Made by a program: the position numbers and the translations under genes. A DNA stretch of 64,000 nucleotides from Flavobacterium pokkalii. GTDB taxonomy: Bacteria; Bacteroidota; Bacteroidia; Flavobacteriales; Flavobacteriaceae. The stretch is from positions 1-64,000 of the forward strand of contig NZ_NASZ01000010.1 in NCBI RefSeq assembly GCF_014596575.1, read 5' to 3'. Under the pieces are notes generated by a model that had not been told where the DNA came from, did not search any database, and worked only from the letters and a program-made list of their open reading frames with translations. Shown piece by piece: positions 1-8,266 of this stretch (within the stretch, counting starts at the first letter, position 1; every line of letters begins with the position of its first letter).

Positions 1-55
1 CTTCTTGTACACAACGAAGTTTAAATTCATAATTGTATTTGACTTTTCTTTCCAT
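1..55 (-). CDS. IS3-family transposase OrfA, N-terminal fragment (cut by window edge)
   Basis: The ATG at 53-55 (minus strand) opens a frame reading MERKVKYNYEFKLRCVQE, which runs off the left edge. The short basic start with an EFKL-x-CV-type segment is what one expects at the beginning of the helix-turn-helix DNA-binding domain of IS3/IS150-type OrfA proteins. Eighteen residues are too few for firm identification. The support is the adjacent putative terminal inverted repeat at 79-98. It could still be another helix-turn-helix protein. Confidence 0.5.
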   Translation of the reverse strand, partial: MERKVKYNYEFKLRCVQE

Positions 56-98
56 AAAAATGCCCCCAAATAGCGTCTAACTTTTTGGGGGCAGTTCA
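1..98 (-). mobile_element. End of an IS3-like insertion sequence (truncated by window edge)
   Basis: Read on the minus strand, a terminal sequence TGAACTGCCCCCAAAAAGTT (98 down to 79) is followed about 25 bases later by an ATG opening a basic reading frame that looks like an IS3-family OrfA start. A TG-start terminal repeat of this kind, just upstream of orfA, is usual for IS3/IS150-group elements of flavobacteria. The segments TGCCCCCAAA (61-70) and TTTGGGGGCA (84-93) can also pair as a hairpin between the terminus and the start codon. Only one end is in the window, so the element's other end, target duplication and completeness cannot be judged. The family call is by resemblance. Confidence 0.65.
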
Positions 99-257
99 AT
101 TTGTACAATTGGTCCTTTTTTTTATCAGCATTATAAAATAGATTTTACCATCAAGGAATTAAGCTTAGTTAAGAGACTTAGTGCACTTGGCGTATTCTTT
201 GCGCTCTTCGCGTTTAAACAAAGAACTAGATTCCTTAATAGTAAATCAAAATGAAAA

Positions 258-1295
258 CTATTTTTTATTCTTCAAAGCCATTTCATTATCATCATATTCC
301 TGACCAAAATCCGGCATACCGTCTTTAGTCCATTTTAAAACTCTGGCTCTTGTATGACGATTCGGATCGGATAAGGCATCTCCTTTAATTTTTTCATAAT
401 CACGGGCATGGTAAATCATAATATCGGTTTTTCCATCTTCAGCTATGGTAAAACTATTGTGTCCCGGCCCGTAACGTTTGAATTTTTCATTCGTATAAAA
501 AACCGGTTTATCCAATTTCGTCCAGGATTTTGGATCCAATAAATCCGCTCCTTCTTTAGCCCAAAGCAATCCAATACAATACGTCGCATCGGTAGCACTG
601 GCCGAAAAAGCCAGGAATACTTTGCCGTTTTTAACCAAAACCGCTGGCCCTTCATTTACTTTATAAGTATGCATTTCCCAGTCGTAATCCGGTTGGCTAA
701 TCACCACTTGTTTCTCATCAAGCGTTGTAGGACTGGTCATTTTGGCAATATACAAACTCGTGTTCACCACTTTTCCGGGACCTCTGTCCACCCAAATCAT
801 ATAACGTTGCCCGTTCATTTCAAAAGTTGTCGCGTCAAGGGAAAAAATATCTCCTTTGGTTACAATTTGTCCTTCTTCTTTCCATTCACCTTTGGTTGGA
901 TCTTCCGATGGATTGGATAAAGCATATTTGTGAATGCTCCATTTATTTTCTGCTGAACCGGCGGCAAAATAAATGTACCATTTTCCTTCAATTCGGTGCA
1001 ATTCCGGTGCCCAGATATGATTACCCATTGGTCCTTTATCATGTTTGCGCCACACCACAACAGGCTGTGCCGTTTTTATTCCGTTAATCGTTTTAGAACT
1101 TCTAATTTCAATTCGGTCGTATTCGGGAGCCGTGGCAATGAAATAATAATTTCCATTAGCCGCTTTGGTTACAAACGGATCGGCACGTTGCAAAGCCAAA
1201 GGATTATCAAATTGATTTTTCTTTAATTTTTGAGCCTGCATACTCACTCCAAAAAGAAGCATACTAATAAAAATACTGAAGCGTGAAAAATTCAT
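258..1295 (-). CDS. Secreted glycoside hydrolase family 43 (arabinofuranosidase/xylosidase-like)
   Basis: A protein of about 345 residues predicted to hydrolyse arabinosyl or xylosyl side groups in the periplasm or at the cell surface. A signal peptide (MNFSRF... ending MQAQ) precedes one five-bladed beta-propeller domain. The GH43 acidic residues are visible: RADP near the N terminus (general base), SLDATTF in the middle (pKa-modulating Asp) and NEGPAV (general acid Glu). The frame can be extended to a TTG at 1313, but the ATG at 1295 gives a clean signal peptide and is preferred. It stands alone, between an IS end and a 600-bp gene-poor stretch, about 26 kb from the pectin locus. Subfamily and substrate cannot be fixed from sequence by eye. 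Confidence 0.85.
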   Translation of the reverse strand: MNFSRFSIFISMLLFGVSMQAQKLKKNQFDNPLALQRADPFVTKAANGNYYFIATAPEYDRIEIRSSKTINGIKTAQPVVVWRKHDKGPMGNHIWAPELHRIEGKWYIYFAAGSAENKWSIHKYALSNPSEDPTKGEWKEEGQIVTKGDIFSLDATTFEMNGQRYMIWVDRGPGKVVNTSLYIAKMTSPTTLDEKQVVISQPDYDWEMHTYKVNEGPAVLVKNGKVFLAFSASATDATYCIGLLWAKEGADLLDPKSWTKLDKPVFYTNEKFKRYGPGHNSFTIAEDGKTDIMIYHARDYEKIKGDALSDPNRHTRARVLKWTKDGMPDFGQEYDDNEMALKNKK

Positions 1296-1631
1296 GGTCT
1301 TATTTATTTTCAATTATAATTACAAATTTCAATTTTTAAATGTTAAATCAACATTTATAAAGTGTAAATATAATTGATTTCTGGTTTACTCATTCTAAAA
1401 TTTAAAAACTGACAGCTAACTTATTAAAACCCAAACTTTTATTTGTAAAAATAATAATGCAAATATCTGATAATCATGTAGTTTATCCGAAAAAAGAGCT
1501 TTACATCGAAAAAAAGAAAAGTTGTTTTTATAAAACTAAAAATTGCCGTAATTTTATGGAAGTGAACCCCGTCTACTCTAACTTTTCTGGTTAATGGTTT
1601 AATTTGTTACTAACATTAAATAAACATTATT
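1296..1631. other. Gene-poor intergenic stretch
   Basis: No reading frame with coding character was found on either strand. The part next to 1295 presumably carries the promoter of the GH43 gene, but no clear TAnnTTTG box is visible. The sequence is very AT-rich. Confidence 0.5.
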
Positions 1632-1709
1632 ATGAAAAAGTTATTCAACATGATTTACGACAAAATTTCCCGTTTTCTATTCGGAGACGAAACGATGGTG
1701 AGATACTAA
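1632..1709 (+). CDS. Small ORF, 25 aa, hypothetical basic/hydrophobic peptide
   Basis: ATG at 1632 opens a 25-codon frame ending TAA at 1709. The product begins MKKLFNMIYDKISRFLFG and ends in an acidic stretch followed by MVRY. It has amphipathic character and no cysteine. A strong hairpin with a T-run (1774-1819) follows 65 bases downstream, so this short stretch is probably transcribed as its own unit. The AT-rich leader before the ATG is typical for flavobacterial starts. No function is recognised. It could instead be part of a small RNA. Confidence 0.4.
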   Translation: MKKLFNMIYDKISRFLFGDETMVRY

Positions 1710-1773
1710 CAACAAATCGTAAAAGAAGCGCGTATGTAAAAAAATTACTTTAGGTTTGATTAATTCAACGATG

Positions 1774-1819
1774 AACCATTTCTAAATTTATACTGATTTA
1801 GAAATGGTTTTTTGTTTTT
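1774..1819 (+). terminator. Rho-independent terminator after the small ORF
   Basis: AACCATTTCTAAAT (1774-1787) pairs perfectly with ATTTAGAAATGGTT (1796-1809) around an 8-base loop and is followed by a T-rich run. Confidence 0.85.
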
Positions 1820-1880
1820 ATGAATTAAAACATCAATGCTTCCCTAAATTATCAGTCAGCCAAAAGCAGATATTTTTTGC

Positions 1881-1888
1881 TAATTTTG
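1881..1888 (+). promoter_or_regulatory. Bacteroidota -7 box (TAATTTTG) for the 2-hydroxyacid dehydrogenase gene
   Basis: TAATTTTG matches TAnnTTTG and lies 20 bases before the ATG at 1908. No convincing -33 element is seen. Confidence 0.6.
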
Positions 1889-1907
1889 AAAGCTCAATAT
1901 CATAATT

Positions 1908-2855
1908 ATGCAAATCAAAATTCTACACATCGATAGCAATCATCCCATCCTGATGCAACAATTACAAGAGGCTGGTTTTGAAAACCATGAAGATTTTACC
2001 TCTTCCAAAGAAGCTATAGAAGCAAAAATCCAGGAATATCACGGCATTGTAATTCGCAGTCGTTTTAAAATTGACAAAACTTTTTTAGACAAAGCAACCA
2101 ATTTGCAGTTTATTGCCCGTGTAGGAGCCGGTTTGGAAAGCATCGATTGCGAATATGCTACTTCAAAAAATATCGCATTAATTGCTGCTCCGGAAGGCAA
2201 CCGAAATGCCGTTGCCGAACATTCTTTGGGTATGATTTTATCGCTTTTTAACAACTTAAATCGCGCCGACAGAGAAATTCGTTCCGGACATTGGAACAGA
2301 GAAAGCAACCGTGGGCATGAACTAGACGGCAAAACCGTAGGAATTATCGGTTATGGGAACATGGGAAAATGGTTTGCTAAAAAGCTGCGAGGTTTTGATG
2401 TAAAAGTACTTTGTTATGACATCAAAGAAAATGTAGGCGACGAAAATGCCCAACAGGTTTCTTTAGCCGAATTACAGCAAAAAACAGATGTTTTGAGTCT
2501 GCACCTGCCATGGACTCCGGACACGGATAAAATGGTTAATACCAACTTTATTAATGCTTTCACAAAATCATTCTGGATACTCAACACTTCAAGAGGAAAA
2601 AACATTGTTACAGCTGATTTAGTTGAAGCCTTACAATCCAAGAAAATCTCAGGAGCAGGTTTGGATGTTTTGGAGTATGAAAAACTCTCTTTTGAAACCT
2701 TATTTCAGGATAAAACAACTCCGGAGGCATTTCAATATTTATTAAACGCGGATAATGTTTTATTGTCTCCACATGTTGCCGGATGGACTTTTGAAAGTCA
2801 CGAGCGCCTGGCACAAACTATAGTTGATAAAATTAAAGCTTTGTATGCTCAATAA
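1908..2855 (+). CDS. D-isomer-specific 2-hydroxyacid dehydrogenase (phosphoglycerate dehydrogenase-like)
   Basis: A 315-residue cytosolic NAD-dependent oxidoreductase acting on 2-hydroxy/2-keto acids. The N-terminal substrate domain (about 1-100) contains the conserved RVGAG segment. The Rossmann cofactor domain (about 105-290) has GIIGYGNMG. The catalytic arginine sits in NTSRG and the catalytic histidine in SPHVAG near the C terminus. Length fits a short SerA-like enzyme without the ACT regulatory domain. It could be a 3-phosphoglycerate dehydrogenase or another hydroxyacid (for example hydroxypyruvate) reductase. A -7 box lies just upstream and it appears monocistronic. Confidence 0.85.
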   Translation: MQIKILHIDSNHPILMQQLQEAGFENHEDFTSSKEAIEAKIQEYHGIVIRSRFKIDKTFLDKATNLQFIARVGAGLESIDCEYATSKNIALIAAPEGNRNAVAEHSLGMILSLFNNLNRADREIRSGHWNRESNRGHELDGKTVGIIGYGNMGKWFAKKLRGFDVKVLCYDIKENVGDENAQQVSLAELQQKTDVLSLHLPWTPDTDKMVNTNFINAFTKSFWILNTSRGKNIVTADLVEALQSKKISGAGLDVLEYEKLSFETLFQDKTTPEAFQYLLNADNVLLSPHVAGWTFESHERLAQTIVDKIKALYAQ

Positions 2856-2948
2856 AATGAAAACCAGCTTTTTGTAAAACCAAAGAATTTCCTTTTTTCA
2901 GGATAATTTCATAAATTTATAGATTGATAATCACTAAATTATGGGATT

Positions 2949-3230
2949 ATGGAAAATTCAAAATACGAACACTGGAACCAACCTCAGCCTTATGAAGAAG
3001 ACAATAAAAGAATTGCTGCGGGTTTATTAGCAATAATTCTGGGGCCTTTTGGAATCCATAAATTTCTCTTAGGCTATACTAAAACGGGGATTATTTGGCT
3101 TTTTCTTAGTCTCATCAGTTTTGGCGCTATAACTGGATTACTCGGACTTATAGAAGGCATTATCTATCTGACAAAATCAGATGATGAATTTTACAGAACT
3201 TATCAATTAGGCCGAAAACTTTGGTTCTAA
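2949..3230 (+). CDS. TM2 domain-containing small membrane protein
   Basis: 93 residues. After a hydrophilic N terminus of about 20 residues come two transmembrane helices connected by a short turn, with the TM2 hallmark ILGPFGIHKFLLGYTKTGII in the first helix and loop. A short polar tail follows. The biochemical role of TM2 proteins in bacteria is not established. It is read co-directionally after the dehydrogenase with a gap of 93 bases, and a strong hairpin (3250-3294) follows it. Confidence 0.85.
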   Translation: MENSKYEHWNQPQPYEEDNKRIAAGLLAIILGPFGIHKFLLGYTKTGIIWLFLSLISFGAITGLLGLIEGIIYLTKSDDEFYRTYQLGRKLWF

Positions 3231-3249
3231 ATATTCAGACCCAAAAAAA

Positions 3250-3294
3250 CCGCAGATTCGCAGATTTAATAATTTACAATCTGTGAATCTGCGG
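3250..3294. repeat. Palindromic intergenic repeat, CCGCAGATT family
   Basis: CCGCAGATTCGCAGATT (3250-3266) pairs with AATCTGTGAATCTGCGG (3278-3294) with one mismatch. It lies between convergent genes and may act as a bidirectional terminator. Related sequences occur at 16892-16951 and 51742-51830. Confidence 0.75.
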
Positions 3295-3320
3295 TAAATT
3301 TTAAAAAAAGTATAAAAATA

Positions 3321-5123
3321 CTACTCCCCTTTTTCATTAAATTTCTTTTCCAATTCAGCCTGAAATTCCTCCATAACCGGTTTCATCGTACTTTCCGGAA
3401 TATCGGCAATTCTAATGTACATTAAACCATCAATGGCATTATTAAACAAAGGATCGACATTAAAAGCGACTACTTTTGCATTTTGTTTAATGTATTTTTT
3501 AATCAATACCGGCAAACGCAAAATTCCAGGCTCCAATTCGTCAATAATTTTATCAAATTTATTCAAATCGGCTTCCGTTTCATTGAAGATAAAATCTTTG
3601 TCAGCATCCTTTAATTTTACTTTATAAGCCTTTTTCGGATGAATATATTGTGCTATGTATGGATCGTAATAATTGGATTTCATAAACTCAATCATCAGTG
3701 ATTTAGAAAAATCAGAAAACTGATTACTGATACTCACCCCACCAATAAGATATTTATGTTCCGGAAAACGCAAGGTAGTATGAATAATTCCTTTCCAAAG
3801 CAGGAATAACGGCATCGGTTTTTGTTGGTATTCTTTAATAATGAAAGCGCGTCCCATCTCAATTGACTGATGCATGGTTTCAAACAATTCCGGTTCGAAA
3901 CGGAATAATTCATTCAAATAAAAACCTTCAATTCCGTATTTTGGATAGATTTCACCACCCAATCCCATTCGGTAAGCTCCGGCGATTTTTTGCGCTTCAT
4001 CATCCCACAAAAACAAATGATGGTAATATTGGTCAAATTTATCTAAATCGATAGATTCATTCGTTCCTTCGCCAACTTCTCTAAAAGTAATTTCGCGCAA
4101 ACGGCCAATTTCATGTAAAATACTCGGGATCTTTTCGGCTCCGGCAAAAAACACTTCATAATTTTTGCTTTGTAACAAGCGGCAATCGGTATTTCTTAAG
4201 GCACTAACTTCGGCAATGATTTTTTCTTCGTTAGCCGGAGTGGCAATTTCCTTTGGATTTTTAGGCAATTTTAAATTAGGCGTTGTCAATAATTTGCTTT
4301 CCTTTTCAAAAGGATTCGCCAGCATATAGGTTTTCTTTCTCAAAAATTCCGAATAGGCTTCAATACTTTCGTATTCGTTTTGTTCCGCCACCGAAATTGG
4401 TTTTCCAATTCTAACTTTAATCACGCGGTTTTTTTGACTAAACAATTCCGAAGGCAATTTAGCTGTACGCAACGTACTACTGATTTTGGACAGAAAATAA
4501 AACAAACGACTGTTTTTAGCATGAAAATAAATAGGGACTACCGGAACCTGAGCTTTTCTAATTACTTTTATAGCCCCTTCTTCCCAAGGTTTATCCACCA
4601 CAAGCTGCCCGTCTTTATAACTGGAAACCTCCCCGGCAGGAAACATCCCCAAAGGTTTTCCGTCACTTAAATGACGCAAAGTTTCTTTAATCCCTAAAAC
4701 ACTCGATTTTACATCCTTATGATTTTCAAAAGGATTTACCGGCATAATGTATTGCTTTAATGGCTCAATGCGATGCAAAAGAAAATTAGCAATAATTTTA
4801 AAATTAGGCTCTTTTTCCAACATCAGTTTCAACAATAAAATTCCGTCAATTCCTCCCAGCGGATGATTGGAGATAGTAATATAAGCGCCGTCTTTAGGCA
4901 GACGTTTAAAATCTTCTTCCGGAATTTCAAATTTTATCTGTAAGTCGTCCACAATACCATTTAAAAAATCAATTTCTTTCAAATGTTTATTGCGATTGTA
5001 ATATTTATTGAGTGTAGAAATTCTCAACGCCTTCATTAATAGCCAACCCGAAAAAGTCCCTAAGACCCCGTATTTATCAACATTTATTGCTTTTGCAACT
5101 TCTTTGGCTGTAACTAAACCCAT
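3321..5123 (-). CDS. olsF: Fused O-acyl-/N-acyltransferase of amino-acid lipid synthesis (OlsF type)
   Basis: A 600-residue membrane-associated protein with two acyltransferase modules. The N-terminal half (about 30-280) is a PlsC-type glycerolipid acyltransferase with the HxxxxD motif in ISNHPLGGIDG and a downstream FPAGEVS motif. The C-terminal half (about 310-580) resembles the hemolysin/OlsB-like GNAT acyltransferases, with YRMGLGGE and GFYLNELFRF segments. This order matches the bifunctional OlsF protein described in Flavobacterium johnsoniae, which makes ornithine lipid by N-acylation followed by O-acylation. Glycine or serine lipids are alternative products. A -7 box (TATCTTTG) lies just upstream on the minus strand. 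The specific function is inferred from architecture. Confidence 0.75.
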   Translation of the reverse strand: MGLVTAKEVAKAINVDKYGVLGTFSGWLLMKALRISTLNKYYNRNKHLKEIDFLNGIVDDLQIKFEIPEEDFKRLPKDGAYITISNHPLGGIDGILLLKLMLEKEPNFKIIANFLLHRIEPLKQYIMPVNPFENHKDVKSSVLGIKETLRHLSDGKPLGMFPAGEVSSYKDGQLVVDKPWEEGAIKVIRKAQVPVVPIYFHAKNSRLFYFLSKISSTLRTAKLPSELFSQKNRVIKVRIGKPISVAEQNEYESIEAYSEFLRKKTYMLANPFEKESKLLTTPNLKLPKNPKEIATPANEEKIIAEVSALRNTDCRLLQSKNYEVFFAGAEKIPSILHEIGRLREITFREVGEGTNESIDLDKFDQYYHHLFLWDDEAQKIAGAYRMGLGGEIYPKYGIEGFYLNELFRFEPELFETMHQSIEMGRAFIIKEYQQKPMPLFLLWKGIIHTTLRFPEHKYLIGGVSISNQFSDFSKSLMIEFMKSNYYDPYIAQYIHPKKAYKVKLKDADKDFIFNETEADLNKFDKIIDELEPGILRLPVLIKKYIKQNAKVVAFNVDPLFNNAIDGLMYIRIADIPESTMKPVMEEFQAELEKKFNEKGE

Positions 5124-5149
5124 TTAATTTTTCTTTTTTGAGCGAAAAA

Positions 5150-5157
5150 CAAAGATA
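5150..5157 (-). promoter_or_regulatory. -7 box (TATCTTTG) for the OlsF-type gene
   Basis: On the minus strand TATCTTTG matches TAnnTTTG and lies 26 bases before the ATG at 5123. Confidence 0.55.
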
Positions 5158-5232
5158 GAAAAAAACTCCATTATCCGACTATGAGCCTACTTTGATTTTA
5201 AAATTTTATAACCGCTCCCAGTTATTTTTTAG

Positions 5233-5240
5233 TATTTTTG
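5233..5240 (+). promoter_or_regulatory. -7 box (TATTTTTG) for the exonuclease III gene
   Basis: TATTTTTG matches TAnnTTTG. Its position overlaps the upstream in-frame TTG at 5238, so the translated start must be the ATG at 5262. Confidence 0.6.
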
Positions 5241-5261
5241 GAAATCAAAAAATTTAAAAAA

Positions 5262-6026
5262 ATGAGGATTTTATCATATAATGTCAACGGAATTCGGGCA
5301 GCCATTTCAAAAGGTTTTATCAATTGGTTAGAACAAGCTAAGCCTGATGTAGTTTGTCTTCAGGAAATTAAAGCTACTCCGGATCAGCTTCCGTTAATGG
5401 ATTTTGAAATGGCAGGCTACCCTTATCACTATTGGTTTCCGGCAACCAAGAAAGGTTATAGCGGTGTTGCAATTTTATCAAAAATTAAACCTAAAAACGT
5501 AGTTTATGGCACGGGAATTGAGCACATGGACCACGAAGGACGAAATTTACGCATCGATTTTGATGATTTTTCGGTCATGAGTTTGTATTTGCCTTCAGGC
5601 ACCAACATCGAAAGACTCAATCATAAATTCATGTTTATGGATGATTTCCAAAGTTACATCAACGAATTAAAAAAGGAAATCCCTAATTTAATTATTTGTG
5701 GCGATTACAATATTTGTCACGAAGCCATCGATATTCATGATCCGATACGAAATGCGAAAGTTTCCGGATTCCTTCCCGAAGAACGTGCCTGGCTGGATGC
5801 TTTCTTAAAAAACGGATTCATTGACAGTTTCCGCTTTTTAAACAAAGAACCGGGTAATTATTCCTGGTGGACCGTTCGTGTAAAAACAGCCCGAACTGAC
5901 AATAAAGGCTGGCGTATTGATTATTGTCTGGTAAGCGAACCTTTGAAAGACAAAATCAAAAAAGCACTTATTTTACCCGAGGCCAAACATTCTGATCACT
6001 GTCCCGTTCTGGTAGATATCGAATAA
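5262..6026 (+). CDS. xth: Exodeoxyribonuclease III (AP endonuclease)
   Basis: 254-residue cytosolic DNA repair enzyme that cleaves at abasic sites and removes nucleotides from 3' ends. Endonuclease/exonuclease/phosphatase motifs are in order: YNVNGIRA at the N terminus, CLQEIKA with the metal-binding Glu, GDYNICHEAIDIHDP in the centre, and HSDHCPV at the C terminus. The frame extends to a TTG at 5238, but a promoter box overlaps that codon, so the ATG at 5262 is chosen. The OmpA-like gene follows after 24 bases and may be co-transcribed. Confidence 0.92.
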   Translation: MRILSYNVNGIRAAISKGFINWLEQAKPDVVCLQEIKATPDQLPLMDFEMAGYPYHYWFPATKKGYSGVAILSKIKPKNVVYGTGIEHMDHEGRNLRIDFDDFSVMSLYLPSGTNIERLNHKFMFMDDFQSYINELKKEIPNLIICGDYNICHEAIDIHDPIRNAKVSGFLPEERAWLDAFLKNGFIDSFRFLNKEPGNYSWWTVRVKTARTDNKGWRIDYCLVSEPLKDKIKKALILPEAKHSDHCPVLVDIE

Positions 6027-6050
6027 TATAAACATTTTAAACTCTTAAAA

Positions 6051-6992
6051 ATGATCAAAAAAATCTCCTTAAGTCTGTTAGTTCTGGCACTTTCAACTTC
6101 TTGTGTTTCCAAGAAAATATATACAGACTTAGAAAACAAATACACCGATTTAAAGAAAGAAAACAGAAGCTTAACCGACGAAAATGAGGCGCTTTTAAAA
6201 GCCAAAAACAAATTAGAATCTGACCGCGAGACTTTGCAAAATGAATTAAGCAAAATAAAATCGGAACGCGACAAACTAACGGCTGACCAAAAAGCGCTAA
6301 ACGAAAAAATAGCCCGTTTGGAAGATTCATACAATGCTTTGGAGAAAAACAGCAACGATGCTTTGCAGGCCAACATGAAAAAGAATCGTGATTTATTAGC
6401 CGAATTGGAAGCCAAGCAAAAAGCCTTATCTATTGAACAAGAACGTTTAAGTAAAAATGCACAACGCCTGAAAGAACTGGAAGATAAAATAGCCGCTAAC
6501 GAAGCTTCCATGCGAAAATTAAAAGAAACTTTATCCAAAGCTCTTAACGGATTTGAAGGCAAAGGCTTAACCGTAGAACAAAAAAACGGAAAAGTATATG
6601 TATCTATGGAAAACAAATTGCTTTTCAATTCCGGAAGCTGGGCCGTGAGTTCGGAAGGTAAAAAAGCTGTAGTGGAACTAGGAAAAGTATTGGGTGAAAA
6701 CCCGGATATTGCCGTTTTGATTGAAGGTCATACGGATAACGACCCTTATGGTGGTTCCGGACCTATTGCTGACAACTGGGATTTATCAACCAAAAGAGCT
6801 ACAGCCATTGTAGGGATTTTGAGCGAAAACAGAGCCATCAACAAAAAGAACTTAACCGCAGCCGGAAGAGGCGAATTCTCGCCAATTGCCACTAATGATA
6901 CTGCTGAAGGCAAAGCTAAAAACCGTCGTATTGAAATTATCTTAACACCAAGATTAGATGAAATCGCCGAGATGTTGAATGAAATCAACTAG
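6051..6992 (+). CDS. OmpA-family lipoprotein with coiled coil
   Basis: 313 residues. The lipoprotein signal peptide ends STSC, so the mature protein should be lipid-anchored in the outer membrane. Residues of about 25-160 form a long heptad-rich coiled coil with many Lys/Glu/Leu residues. The C-terminal domain (about 180-300) is an OmpA-like peptidoglycan-binding domain: LLFNSGSWAV, IEGHTDNDP and the closing KNRRIEIIL. The protein probably tethers the outer membrane to the cell wall. A clear terminator follows. Confidence 0.9.
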   Translation: MIKKISLSLLVLALSTSCVSKKIYTDLENKYTDLKKENRSLTDENEALLKAKNKLESDRETLQNELSKIKSERDKLTADQKALNEKIARLEDSYNALEKNSNDALQANMKKNRDLLAELEAKQKALSIEQERLSKNAQRLKELEDKIAANEASMRKLKETLSKALNGFEGKGLTVEQKNGKVYVSMENKLLFNSGSWAVSSEGKKAVVELGKVLGENPDIAVLIEGHTDNDPYGGSGPIADNWDLSTKRATAIVGILSENRAINKKNLTAAGRGEFSPIATNDTAEGKAKNRRIEIILTPRLDEIAEMLNEIN

Positions 6993-7011
6993 CTTTCATT
7001 AAATAAAAGTT

Positions 7012-7046
7012 AAAAAAGCTTCGAAGCAGTACTTCGGAGCTTTTTT
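7012..7046 (+). terminator. Rho-independent terminator after the OmpA-like gene
   Basis: AAAAAAGCTTCGAAG pairs with CTTCGGAGCTTTTTT around a 5-base loop, giving a stem that ends in a T-run. Confidence 0.85.
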
Positions 7047-7072
7047 GATTTCAAGAGTTCTTCAAAGCTTTG

Positions 7073-7080
7073 TAAATTTG
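7073..7080 (+). promoter_or_regulatory. -7 box (TAAATTTG) for the aldo/keto reductase gene
   Basis: TAAATTTG matches TAnnTTTG and lies 23 bases before the ATG at 7104. Confidence 0.6.
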
Positions 7081-7103
7081 CTTTTCTAAAATTTAAAATC
7101 TAC

Positions 7104-8141
7104 ATGAAATATACAACTTTACCCAATACTGATATTCAAGTAAGTAAAATATGCCTGGGCACCATGACTTTTGGCCAACAAAACACCGAAGCCGATGGTC
7201 ATGCGCAAATGGATTATGCCGTAGCCAATGGGGTAAACTTTTTTGATACTGCCGAAATGTATTCGGTTCCCGCACGCAAAGAAACCTACGGAAGTACCGA
7301 AAAAATTCTGGGAACATGGTTTAAAAAATCCGGCAAAAGAGACGAAATTGTTTTGGCTACTAAAATTGCCGGACCCAATCCAAATTTTGGCTACATGCGT
7401 GAAAAGAATGATTTTTCACCAGCCAGTATTAAATATGCTTTAGAAAACAGTTTGCAACGTCTGCAAACCGATTATATTGATTTGTACCAATTGCACTGGC
7501 CGGAACGTAAAACCAATTTCTTTGGCAAAAGAGGTTTTATCGTAGAACACGATGCCTGGGAAGACAACATCCGATTAGTATTAGAAACTTTAGACGGTTT
7601 TATCAAAGAAGGAAAAATCAAACACATCGGACTTTCTAACGAAACTCCCTGGGGAATCATGCGTTTTCTGGAAGAAAGTAAATACAACAATTTACCAAAA
7701 ATTAGTACCGTTCAAAATCCGTATTCGTTGTTAAATCGCCAATTTGAAGTAGGTTCAGCCGAAATATGCATGAAAGAAAATGTTGGTTTATTTGCTTATT
7801 CTCCATTGGCTTTTGGAGTGCTTTCCGGGAAATTTTTAAACGAAGAAAATCATCCTAACGCCCGAATCAAACTATTCCCGCAATTTTCCAGATACAACAG
7901 CACCGAATGTACGGAAGCTGCCAAACGTTATCAGGAAATTGCTCAAAAACACGGTATTTCAATGGCTCAAATGGCTTTAGCTTTCGTTAACCAACAGCCT
8001 TTTGTTACGAGTAATATTATTGGCGCGACAACTTTGGAACAATTAAAAGAAAACATCAGTTCGATCGACTTGCATTTATCAGATGAAATCATCGCTGAAA
8101 TCAATGCCGTTCATGCGGTAATTCCTGATCCTGCTCCTTAA
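7104..8141 (+). CDS. Aldo/keto reductase (Tas-like)
   Basis: 345-residue NADPH-dependent carbonyl reductase with a TIM-barrel fold. Characteristic segments are CLGTMTFG at the N terminus, FFDTAEMY with catalytic Asp and Tyr, ATKIAG with the catalytic Lys, YQLHWPER with the catalytic His, and GLSNETPWG. The insert with PARKETYGSTEKILG and the overall length resemble the E. coli Tas branch. The physiological substrate is unknown. It has its own promoter and is followed by a palindromic repeat. Confidence 0.85.
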   Translation: MKYTTLPNTDIQVSKICLGTMTFGQQNTEADGHAQMDYAVANGVNFFDTAEMYSVPARKETYGSTEKILGTWFKKSGKRDEIVLATKIAGPNPNFGYMREKNDFSPASIKYALENSLQRLQTDYIDLYQLHWPERKTNFFGKRGFIVEHDAWEDNIRLVLETLDGFIKEGKIKHIGLSNETPWGIMRFLEESKYNNLPKISTVQNPYSLLNRQFEVGSAEICMKENVGLFAYSPLAFGVLSGKFLNEENHPNARIKLFPQFSRYNSTECTEAAKRYQEIAQKHGISMAQMALAFVNQQPFVTSNIIGATTLEQLKENISSIDLHLSDEIIAEINAVHAVIPDPAP

Positions 8142-8162
8142 TTTACCCCAAAAATTTAAATT

Positions 8163-8227
8163 AACCATTAAGAATTTAAGTTTAATTAAGAAGAATTTCT
8201 CTTCATATTCTTAATTTCTTAATGGTT
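8163..8227. repeat. Palindromic intergenic repeat, CCATTAAG family
   Basis: AACCATTAAGAATTTAAG (8163-8180) and CTTAATTTCTTAATGGTT (8210-8227) form a long imperfect stem between convergent genes. Relatives lie near 24272-24300, 24700-24750, 37122-37172 and 49798-49833. Confidence 0.7.
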
Positions 8228-8266
8228 TTATTTTCTCACACGTTTTTAATGTTTCAGATAAAAAAA

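Noticed and set aside
1296..1313. Extended N terminus of the GH43 gene from a TTG codon
   Set aside because: The internal ATG at 1295 begins a regular signal peptide; the six extra residues add nothing.
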